Positions 57,787-64,000 of a stretch of DNA of 64,000 nucleotides are shown here, one piece after another. A model generated the notes under the pieces. The model was given only the letters and a program-made list of their open reading frames with translations. It had not been told where the DNA came from and made no database searches. The position numbers were made by a program, and so were the translations under genes. This DNA is from Methylobacillus flagellatus KT (lineage in GTDB: Bacteria > Pseudomonadota > Gammaproteobacteria > Burkholderiales > Methylophilaceae), in the NCBI RefSeq assembly GCF_000013705.1, contig NC_007947.1:1302001-1366000 (forward strand), written 5' to 3'. How positions within the stretch are numbered: the stretch's first letter is position 1; every line of letters begins with the position of its first letter.

Positions 57787-59671
57787 GCCTGCATTGCAAT
57801 TACCTAAATCAACTCCAGACCTACTGGCCACATTTCCCTTTCACGTCATTGTCGATGAGCAATTGATCATCCATCATGCAAGTAGCGCCTTGCAATCATT
57901 GGATGCTGGCCGCCTTGTCGGTCGCAAGATGGATGAATGTTTTGCATTACTTTGCCCTACCGAGGTGTTTTGCCTGGCATCCTTGCGCAACCTGCGCAGG
58001 CAGGCTTGCTTGCTGAAGCACAAGCCGAGTGGGTTGGTATTGGGTGGTAAGGTGGCATCACATGAGGAAAAATATGCTGCTTTTCTGCTGATGCCCTGGA
58101 TCGAGGATACTGCTGACGTAAGCAATCTGCGTAGCATTCCCAAGTTTTCAAGGGTTGCAGGCTCACAACGATTGTATTCATCCGTAGTCAATGTGCGCAA
58201 GCTGAATGCTGAGAAAAAGCGGCTGTTTCAGGCGCATGCCTTGCTGTCGATGCGCGAGTCGGAGTCCAGGACGCTTACGCATATCGTTTCCATGACCGAT
58301 AATTCAGTGGTCATTGCCAATGCGCTGGGCTATGTGGAGTGGGTCAATGATGCTTATGTGCGCCGCTCCGGATACTTGCCGGAGGAGGTGGTGGGCCGGT
58401 ATCTGGGAGACCTGATGGATGGAGACGAGGAAACCGTTGAGCAGATCAGGCGACAACTGGATGCCAAGCAAAGCTATCAAGCCGAATTGCTACGCACGGC
58501 GAAAGATGGCTCGAACTATTGGGTAGATCTCGATATCGAGCCATTGTTCGATGGCAATGGGCAGGTATTCAACTATATTGCCGTCGCGCGCGATATCACC
58601 GAAAAGAAAATGGCGCAGGAAACCTCCAGCCGCTTGCATGGCATCATGCAAAGTACCTTTGAGCTGAGTCCGGATGGACTAGTGACCTTCAATAAGAAAG
58701 GCATGCTTAGCACCTTCAATCCGGCTTTCCTGAATATGACGGGCCTGAAGCCAGAGCAACTGCGTGAAATTTCGCAAAGCGAGTTTATTCGCCTCTTGAA
58801 ATCGCTTTGCCAGGATGACCAGGGGGCAGTATCTCAGCGCTTGCCTGATGCGGTGGTGATGCGCATGACGAAACCCAAGCTGACGGTCATCAAGCACTCT
58901 GTCCGCGAGGCGCATGATCCGGAAAATCGCTTTGTCGGTACTATTCATTACTTTCGCGACATTACTCAGGAGTCTGAGCTGCACCGTATGAAAGGGGAGT
59001 TTCTTTCCATGGCGGCACATGAGCTGAGGACGCCGATGTCAAGTATCCATGGTTTCACGGAATTGCTACTGAAGCGGGAATTTACCCCCGAGCAGCAGAA
59101 GGATATGCTGGCCACCGTCCACCGGCAATCTGTGAGATTGACCAAACTGATCAATGATATGCTTGACCTTGCCAAGATTGAGGCCAGGAAGGGGATGAGC
59201 TTTGACATCAAGCCATATCGCCTGACGGATATCGTGGATACCGCGCTCAAGGAGTTTCTTGTGAGCGGGGAGGGCCGTGCGATCAAGTTTCATTTCAATA
59301 ACCATGCCCTCAAGGTCTCTGCAGATTTTGATAAGTTGATCCAGGCGCTGGTCAATGTGCTTTCCAATGCGCATAAATATTCCGATCCTTCTACAGAAAT
59401 TCATCTCTATATCAAGGAGAAACAGCAATATCAGCATACTTATGTGGGTATCGCTGTGGAAGATTACGGAATCGGGATGAGTAAAGAGCACATGGATCAC
59501 TTGTTTGAACGCTTTTATCGTGCTGATGTTTCCGGGAGCATCCCAGGTACCGGATTAGGGCTTTGCCTAGTCAAGGAGATTATGGAGATCCATGGCGGCT
59601 GGGTAGATGTGTCCTCTGTTTACGGCGAGGGCAGTGTCGTAACACTATGGTTGAAGAAGTTGAAAGACTAG
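57773..59671 (+). CDS. PAS-domain sensor histidine kinase
   Basis: 632-residue kinase with no clear membrane segment, so probably cytoplasmic. A divergent N-terminal PAS-like region (about 20-110) is followed by a PAS/PAC at about 180-285 (DNSVVIANALGYVEWVND, ending YIAVARDITEKK), a third PAS at about 290-400 (FELSPDGLVTFNKKGML), HisKA with H416 (MAAHELRTPMSSIHG) and a HATPase domain with NVLSNAHKYSDP, DYGIGMS and GTGLGLCLVKEI. The ATG overlaps the end of the HTH-REC gene by 14 bp, so that protein is its likely partner. A strong terminator follows. Confidence 0.92.
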   Translation: MRQFRPALQLPKSTPDLLATFPFHVIVDEQLIIHHASSALQSLDAGRLVGRKMDECFALLCPTEVFCLASLRNLRRQACLLKHKPSGLVLGGKVASHEEKYAAFLLMPWIEDTADVSNLRSIPKFSRVAGSQRLYSSVVNVRKLNAEKKRLFQAHALLSMRESESRTLTHIVSMTDNSVVIANALGYVEWVNDAYVRRSGYLPEEVVGRYLGDLMDGDEETVEQIRRQLDAKQSYQAELLRTAKDGSNYWVDLDIEPLFDGNGQVFNYIAVARDITEKKMAQETSSRLHGIMQSTFELSPDGLVTFNKKGMLSTFNPAFLNMTGLKPEQLREISQSEFIRLLKSLCQDDQGAVSQRLPDAVVMRMTKPKLTVIKHSVREAHDPENRFVGTIHYFRDITQESELHRMKGEFLSMAAHELRTPMSSIHGFTELLLKREFTPEQQKDMLATVHRQSVRLTKLINDMLDLAKIEARKGMSFDIKPYRLTDIVDTALKEFLVSGEGRAIKFHFNNHALKVSADFDKLIQALVNVLSNAHKYSDPSTEIHLYIKEKQQYQHTYVGIAVEDYGIGMSKEHMDHLFERFYRADVSGSIPGTGLGLCLVKEIMEIHGGWVDVSSVYGEGSVVTLWLKKLKD

Positions 59672-59740
59672 TTGTAAAAAAAACCACATCCATCATTTAT
59701 CTAAGTTAATTTAGCGGTTTTTCATTAAATATCAATAGGT

Positions 59741-59780
59741 AAGCCACTTTCTGGAGAGTCAAGAAAGTGGCTTTTTCTTT
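59741..59780 (+). terminator. Terminator of the histidine kinase operon
   Basis: AAGCCACTTTCT (59741-59752), 9-base loop, AGAAAGTGGCTT (59762-59773), followed by a T-rich tract. The 12-bp stem is perfect. Confidence 0.92.
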
Positions 59781-59808
59781 TTTATCTTAGCCCATCCTTA
59801 GCAATTAA

Positions 59809-59845
59809 TTGACACTTTTGATAAAAGTGATAAAAATGATAAACA
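59809..59845 (+). promoter_or_regulatory. Promoter with three 9-bp iterated repeats
   Basis: TTGACA at 59809-59814 is a consensus -35. Immediately after it come three in-phase 9-bp units at 59819-59827, 59828-59836 and 59837-59845: TGATAAAAG, TGATAAAAA, TGATAAACA. A weak -10 (TAAAAA or AAAAAT, 59831-59837) lies inside the middle unit. The units overlap the promoter, so a bound protein or a change in copy number would alter spacing and expression (inference). Confidence 0.5.
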
Positions 59846-59989
59846 TGTGGTTCTGTAATTGCTACCGACCACTTAAACGACAACGAGCTGCCCCATCAAG
59901 TCACTTAATATGTTTCAGGGGCGCTTGGCGTTATGTATGGAACGGATCCAAGTTGTCATTGGCTCCATTAACATTTGAAGGGGAATGTA

Positions 59990-61903
59990 ATGTCCACTAA
60001 AGCAAAAATGCCGCTGAATCATACGGTCAGCCTGGCTGTAATTTGCTCATCCATCGCATTGATCGGTTGTGATGGCGGGGGAAGCAGCAATGTCAGGCCA
60101 ACCAACACTTCCAATAACCCGCCTATCGTGACAACAGCTGACAACACGCTGAATGATACGATTGATACGGTCAATGACCTCACCAACGACGTGCTTCAAC
60201 CAGTGACCACAGCCTTGCAACCCGTCACTGATCCACTCGGCAATGCGCTGGATCCCGTTCTTGAGCCTGTTGTGTCTGCTTTGCAGCCAGTGCTGAATCC
60301 GGTAGTGAGTACGCTGAGCCCGGTGACAGCTGCACTTGCGCCTGTCACGGATAGTTTGCTGCCTGTGACCGGTGTGCTGGGAGAGGTACTAGCACCTTTA
60401 GGCACAGCTCTCGGCCCTACGTCCGAAGCCCTTTCTGGCGCTCTAGAGCCGCTGGCGACAGCCTTGGGGCCGGTAGCGGGCGGATTGAATGGCACATTGC
60501 TGCCTGTGACGACGGCGACGGGCAATGCCCTCACGCCTGTATTAACTGGCGTGGGAACATTGCTTGAGCCTATTGCGGGCCCGTTGGCACCTGTGATCAA
60601 TACGGCAGGCGGTGTCTTGCAGCCAGTGCTTCAGCCTGTGGCAGGCGTGCTGGCGCCCGTGGCACAAACACTGGCACCTGTGACGGATACCCTGGCGCCT
60701 GTCATCAATACCGTTGCAGGTATTGCCAATCCGCTGCTGGATACTGTCAATGGCGTGACTGCGCCTTTGGCATCGACATTGGCGCCAACATTGGAAACAG
60801 TGGGCAATACAGTGGGTTCTCTTGCTAACGTGACTGGCACGGTTGGCGGTACGGTGGATGGCATTGTCACACCATTGACAACAACGGTCGGAGGTGTAGT
60901 CGGCCAGCTTGGATCCACTTTGACTGGCGCTATTCCAGGAGTTGAGGGTGGACTGGGCCCCGTCACTGACTTGCTGGGTGGTGGCAATGGCCTGGCAGGC
61001 TTGGATGGGCTTGGCAATGGCTTGGTCACCCAAGTGGCGGCGACGACGAAATTTACTGTCGACAGCGTCGCTGGCCTGGCCAAAACAGTAACAGGATCCA
61101 TTGCAGGCAATGGCGCCCTGGCTCCAGTCACCAATTTATTGGCCGGAACCAATGGGCTGCTTGACCCATTGATCGGCACGAATGGCATTTTGCCTCTGAC
61201 GACTGACGGAGATCAGACACTGCTTGATCCGCTGGTCGGCAAGAACGGTGTATTGGCCCTGACCAGTGGAGAGGCCAGCAATGGCCAGCCAGCGTTGCTT
61301 GATCCGTTGATTGGAGAGGGTGGTGTATTGCCTTTGACCAGTGCGGAGGGCAATCTCACAACGCTTGATCCGTTGATCGGGCATGCTGGTGTATTGCCTT
61401 TGACCAGCAATGTACCTGCCGGTGGCAACGGCGGCATACTTGCCCCTGTGCTGAACTTGTCCTCAGGCAATCTGGGCGGCTTGGGTAGCGTGCTGGCACC
61501 GGTGACCAATATTCTAGCCGGAGGCGGGGCGAACGGGCTGAATGGGTTATTGGCCCCCGTGACCGGACTATTGGGTGGCGCACTGCCTGCCAATGGTGGT
61601 CTGCTCGCTCCTGTAACAGGATTATTGGGCGCTGGACAGCCTAATGGCGGATTGCTGGCACCGGTAACTAATATTCTGGCGCTGGGCGGCGGTAGTGGAG
61701 GCAGTGCTCCTGCCAACCTCCTGACACCCGTCACAGCATTGTTGTCAGGTAATAATGGTGGTGGTCTACTTGCACCTGTGACCAATATTCTGGGGGGGAT
61801 TACTCAGAATGGGGGGGGAACTGTTGCAAGCCCATCTGCGACCGAAGGTGGCAATCCTGTCAATGGATTGTCTGGCCTGCTGGGCGCTCTTTTAGGGCTG
61901 TAA
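59990..61903 (+). CDS. PVT-repeat exported lipoprotein, candidate substrate of adjacent TpsB
   Basis: 637 residues from ATG 59990 (GAAGGGGAA upstream). A signal peptide ends in the lipobox LIGC with C27; the next residues DGGGSS are a typical lipoprotein tether, though Asp at +2 is an inner-membrane retention signal in enterics. From about 68 to 290 the chain is a heptad-like repeat around P-V-T-x-x-L-x (LQPVTTALQPVTDPL, LAPVTDSLLPVTGVL). At about 390-485 come four units of the type LLDPLIGxxGVLPLTS, and from about 490 units of LLAPVTGLLGG up to the C-terminal SGLLGALLGL. It has almost no Cys, aromatic or charged residues. It is not collagen (no Gly-X-Y). No haemagglutinin-type TPS domain is visible. 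I do not recognise a characterised family. Confidence 0.8.
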   Translation: MSTKAKMPLNHTVSLAVICSSIALIGCDGGGSSNVRPTNTSNNPPIVTTADNTLNDTIDTVNDLTNDVLQPVTTALQPVTDPLGNALDPVLEPVVSALQPVLNPVVSTLSPVTAALAPVTDSLLPVTGVLGEVLAPLGTALGPTSEALSGALEPLATALGPVAGGLNGTLLPVTTATGNALTPVLTGVGTLLEPIAGPLAPVINTAGGVLQPVLQPVAGVLAPVAQTLAPVTDTLAPVINTVAGIANPLLDTVNGVTAPLASTLAPTLETVGNTVGSLANVTGTVGGTVDGIVTPLTTTVGGVVGQLGSTLTGAIPGVEGGLGPVTDLLGGGNGLAGLDGLGNGLVTQVAATTKFTVDSVAGLAKTVTGSIAGNGALAPVTNLLAGTNGLLDPLIGTNGILPLTTDGDQTLLDPLVGKNGVLALTSGEASNGQPALLDPLIGEGGVLPLTSAEGNLTTLDPLIGHAGVLPLTSNVPAGGNGGILAPVLNLSSGNLGGLGSVLAPVTNILAGGGANGLNGLLAPVTGLLGGALPANGGLLAPVTGLLGAGQPNGGLLAPVTNILALGGGSGGSAPANLLTPVTALLSGNNGGGLLAPVTNILGGITQNGGGTVASPSATEGGNPVNGLSGLLGALLGL

Positions 61904-61922
61904 AGCTTTAAAAGCCATAAAG

Positions 61923-61955
61923 TCCCGGTGGTAGTTTTCTACTACCGGGATTTTT
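61923..61955 (+). terminator. Terminator/attenuator between the lipoprotein and its putative transporter
   Basis: TCCCGGTGGTAG (61923-61934), TTTT loop, CTACTACCGGGA (61939-61950), then TTTTT. The 12-bp stem has one G-T pair. It lies 20 bp after the lipoprotein stop and 27 bp before the next start, so it would reduce transport-gene expression relative to the lipoprotein. Confidence 0.88.
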
Positions 61956-61981
61956 ATTTGAATGACTGCATAGGGGAGAAG

Positions 61982-63679
61982 ATGCAGAAGAAAAAATGCC
62001 AGCATCAGGCAGGCGCGGTGATGCTGATGACCAGCATGCTGTTCAATCCATATCATCTGTACGCGGTAGAAAATCCTGTAGACACCCTGCCTAAGGCCGA
62101 AACACCTAAAACCAGGCCGCAAGCAGATGTGCAGGTAGAGACAAAGCAGGAGATATCGCCCGAACTTCAGAGACTGATGGCGACTGAAGTCCAGCCAGCC
62201 AGTTTTGGTATTTATGGAGTCAAGGCGGTGCCCTTTGAGGAAGTGAGTGCCTTTTTTGCTCCTTATGCCAATAAAAGACTCACCATTGGCAAGATAGTAG
62301 AGTTGTCGAACCAAGTCACCCAGTTCTACCAGCAACGCGGCTTGCCACTATCGTTCTGCTACATTCCAGCACAAAACTTCACTGAGCCAATTATCAAGGT
62401 TATTGTCATCGAGGGGCATATCGGCTCAGTCAAGATAGAGGGCAATCCCGGGGCGACAGAGGAGAAGATCCGTGAGATCACGGCGCCGTTGCTTGCAGAA
62501 AAGCCATTGACCCGCACCACCATGGAGCGATATACGACCATGCTGGGATTGCTTCCTGGCTTGAGGATACAAGCGACCTTGCCTTTGCCACAGCAGATGG
62601 ACGGCGCGTCGGTACTTTCCCTCAAGGTCGAACGCAGGCCCGTGGAAGCCTTGGGTCGACTGGAAACAGTGCAGCCGTTTACCCGCGGCATCTTTACTGT
62701 CAAAGCCAGTGGCAATACCCGGCTGGCTGAGGAAATCACGGCTTCCACCCTGATTTCTGCGGAGAATGAGCAATACTATGCATTAAGCTATGCCCAGCCC
62801 ATTGGAAGAGAGGGGCTGGTCGTCAGGGTGGATGCGTCAGACTACGACGGCAAGCCAACTGCCGAGTTGGCTTCCGGGCTCGGCCGCCAAGTGAAATCGC
62901 AGCGTCTGAGCGCGGGCTTGAGCTACCCCTTGCTGTTGCGTCAAGACAGAAGCCTGTTGCTCAGCGCATCGTTGACGGCCAACAATTTTGAAGATGAAAT
63001 CAGGAACAAGCAGAATGGCGCTGCCGTTACGACAGTCTCCGATGTGCGTACAGTCACGATCGGAGGCAGTTATAGCGACAGTGCGGCCAGGCGCGGTCGC
63101 CGGCTACAGCTGATGATGAGTCGCGGCCTGGATGCCATGGGAGCATCAAAGGAGATTGTCACTAATTTTCCTTCACAGCCCATTCAGAGCGATATCGACC
63201 TGAACTTTTCCAAGTATGTCGTCAATTTCGTCCAGCGCAATTATTTCGATGGTGCCTGGGGAACATCGGTATCTGGGACGTTACAGTATTCTCCGGACAA
63301 TTTGCCCATTACCGAGAAGGTGCAGTTCGGCGGCTATCAACACGGCAGAGCTTACCGTCCTGGTCGCCTCGTAGGCGACTCGGGGTGGGGAATTACGCTG
63401 GAGGTGAACCGCACCGTGCCATTCAATTACAAATTGCCGTTCTACCAGATGGTGGGGCTGCAACCTTACGCACTCTTCGAATCCGCGCGCATCTATGAGC
63501 ACGTCGAGACTCAGGAGTTCGAGCGTATGAGTTCAGTCTCGCTGGGTCTGCGTTTGATCAGCAATCAGCCTGACCGAACCAATCTGGATTTTTCCATTTC
63601 TAGGGCAATTACGTCAGGAGGGCGCAGCAATGCGCTGAAGGATCTTATATTCGGTTTCAATTTCGGGATACCGTTCTAA
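61982..63679 (+). CDS. Two-partner secretion outer-membrane transporter (FhaC/ShlB family)
   Basis: 565 residues from ATG 61982 (GGGGAGAAG upstream). A signal peptide (MQKKKCQHQAGAVMLMTSML...) is followed by a Pro/Glu linker, a POTRA_2-type domain (about 75-150: FGIYGVKAVPFEEVSAFFAP, FYQQRGLPLSFCYIPAQNF), a second POTRA (about 150-225: IGSVKIEGNPGATEEKI) and a 16-stranded ShlB-type barrel. The L6-loop signature region reads QHGRAYRPGRLVGDSG, and the chain ends in phenylalanine as outer-membrane barrels do. Such proteins translocate one partner protein to the cell surface; the partner gene is usually adjacent, here the repeat lipoprotein. Confidence 0.9.
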   Translation: MQKKKCQHQAGAVMLMTSMLFNPYHLYAVENPVDTLPKAETPKTRPQADVQVETKQEISPELQRLMATEVQPASFGIYGVKAVPFEEVSAFFAPYANKRLTIGKIVELSNQVTQFYQQRGLPLSFCYIPAQNFTEPIIKVIVIEGHIGSVKIEGNPGATEEKIREITAPLLAEKPLTRTTMERYTTMLGLLPGLRIQATLPLPQQMDGASVLSLKVERRPVEALGRLETVQPFTRGIFTVKASGNTRLAEEITASTLISAENEQYYALSYAQPIGREGLVVRVDASDYDGKPTAELASGLGRQVKSQRLSAGLSYPLLLRQDRSLLLSASLTANNFEDEIRNKQNGAAVTTVSDVRTVTIGGSYSDSAARRGRRLQLMMSRGLDAMGASKEIVTNFPSQPIQSDIDLNFSKYVVNFVQRNYFDGAWGTSVSGTLQYSPDNLPITEKVQFGGYQHGRAYRPGRLVGDSGWGITLEVNRTVPFNYKLPFYQMVGLQPYALFESARIYEHVETQEFERMSSVSLGLRLISNQPDRTNLDFSISRAITSGGRSNALKDLIFGFNFGIPF

Positions 63680-63696
63680 GGCAGAGAGCGGGTATC

Positions 63697-63730
63697 AACA
63701 AGAGCACCCCTGGGGTGCTCTTGTTCTTGA
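63697..63730. terminator. Bidirectional terminator between TpsB gene and gdhA
   Basis: AACAAGAGCACCCC (63697-63710) is exactly complementary to GGGGTGCTCTTGTT (63712-63725), giving a long stem with A/T ends. It serves both convergent genes. Confidence 0.88.
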
Positions 63731-63742
63731 GAAGGCAAGCGC

Positions 63743-64000
63743 TTAGACCACGCCTTGCGCCAGCATGGCTTCCGCTACCTTGACGAAGCCGGCGATGTTG
63801 GCACCATCCACATAATTGACGCTGCCATCCTCACGCGTGCCGTATTGTACACAGGCATCATGGATGCCCTTCATGATGTCGAACAGACGTGCATCCACTT
63901 CTTCACGTGTCCATGAGAGACGCATGGCATTCTGGGTCATTTCCAGGCCGGACGTTGCCACACCACCTGCATTGGTTGCCTTGCCTGGCGCATAAAGAAT
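63743..64000 (-). CDS. gdhA: NADP-specific glutamate dehydrogenase, C-terminal part
   Basis: The last 85 codons of a leftward gene that continues beyond the window. The visible part reads ILYAPGKATNAGGVATSGL, then EMTQNAMRLSWTREEVD, and ends with GANIAGFVKVAEAMLAQGVV, which are the standard C-terminal blocks of hexameric GdhA. The enzyme aminates 2-oxoglutarate with ammonia and NADPH. Confidence 0.96.
   Translation of the reverse strand: MLYAPGKATNAGGVATSGLEMTQNAMRLSWTREEVDARLFDIMKGIHDACVQYGTREDGSVNYVDGANIAGFVKVAEAMLAQGVV

Larger units (their letters stand above)
59672..59989. other. Spacer between kinase and repeat-lipoprotein gene
   Basis: 318 bp, AT-rich in its first half. It contains the kinase terminator, a TTGACA -35 element and three 9-bp tandem repeats, then a leader of about 145 nt before the lipoprotein ATG. 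A 63-codon open frame from 59809 is not supported by a ribosome site and is not called. Confidence 0.65.

Noticed and set aside
59809..60000. 63-codon rightward open frame before the repeat lipoprotein
   Set aside because: It overlaps the promoter repeats and the lipoprotein start and has no ribosome site.
61136..61785. Tandem DNA repeats in the lipoprotein gene read as a CRISPR array
   Set aside because: The repeats are imperfect, in the coding frame, and vary in length without unique spacers; they encode protein repeats.
59990..61903. Collagen-like protein label for the repeat lipoprotein
   Set aside because: There is no Gly-X-Y triplet periodicity; the repeats are centred on P-V-T and L with 7-residue and longer spacing.

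Overview
The window reads as a contiguous, gene-dense piece of a betaproteobacterial chromosome. The gene set (PilGHIJ-ChpA, betaproteobacterial-type DnaE/AccA/TilS, a GDP-D-rhamnose-type O-polysaccharide locus, PurT, TypA, RmuC) and the moderately high GC fit the Methylophilaceae, most likely a Methylobacillus-like methylotroph. That genus guess is from memory of protein style and was not checked by search. I see no rRNA, tRNA, CRISPR array, transposase or phage genes.

Layout. 1-4.9 kb: the 3' part of pepN, then a leftward group (PhyH-type dioxygenase, thiol peroxidase, FIST sensor protein). 4.9-13.1 kb: the type IV pilus chemosensory operon pilG-pilH-pilI-pilJ-chpA, preceded by a textbook sigma-54 -24/-12 promoter. 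13.2-22.9 kb: dnaE, accA, tilS, then tesA divergent from a ybbA-ybbP ABC exporter pair. 23.1-28.6 kb: a TonB-dependent receptor followed by an orphan NtrC-like response regulator, then purT and a group II truncated haemoglobin. 28.7-33.6 kb: two tandem leftward RhlE-type RNA helicases and rightward typA. 33.6-42.8 kb: a TPR/2OG-oxygenase protein, rmuC, an unlisted 59-residue gene, moaD-moaE, a LonH-type protease, hslR, a radical SAM protein and an SDR.

42.8-56.6 kb is a surface polysaccharide locus that starts with an AT-rich boundary: manC, wzm, a deletion scar joining the first ~50 codons of wzt to the last ~165 codons of a sugar C-methyltransferase, then gmd, rmd, two GT4 glycosyltransferases, a Wzx-like flippase, an epimerase, a monotopic phosphoglycosyl transferase, a WbpM/CapD dehydratase, galU and a phosphoribosyltransferase. 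manC-gmd-rmd would make GDP-D-rhamnose. The ABC route of export is broken because Wzt stops before its Walker A motif, while a flippase is intact.

56.6-59.7 kb holds a two-component cluster: a single-domain response regulator, an HTH-REC protein whose REC domain is split by a +1 frameshift in a T8 run, and a PAS histidine kinase overlapping it. 60.0-63.7 kb holds the most unusual pair: a predicted lipoprotein made almost entirely of PVT-containing heptad-like and longer repeats, followed by an outer-membrane FhaC/ShlB-type (TpsB) transporter. Its promoter region carries three perfect-phase 9-bp repeats, and a strong terminator separates the two genes. The window ends in the 3' part of leftward gdhA.

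The best candidates for new biology are the repeat-lipoprotein/TpsB pair, the polysaccharide deletion scar, the homopolymer-split response regulator, the sigma-54 promoter of the Pil-Chp operon, and an orphan terminator suggesting a small RNA after typA.
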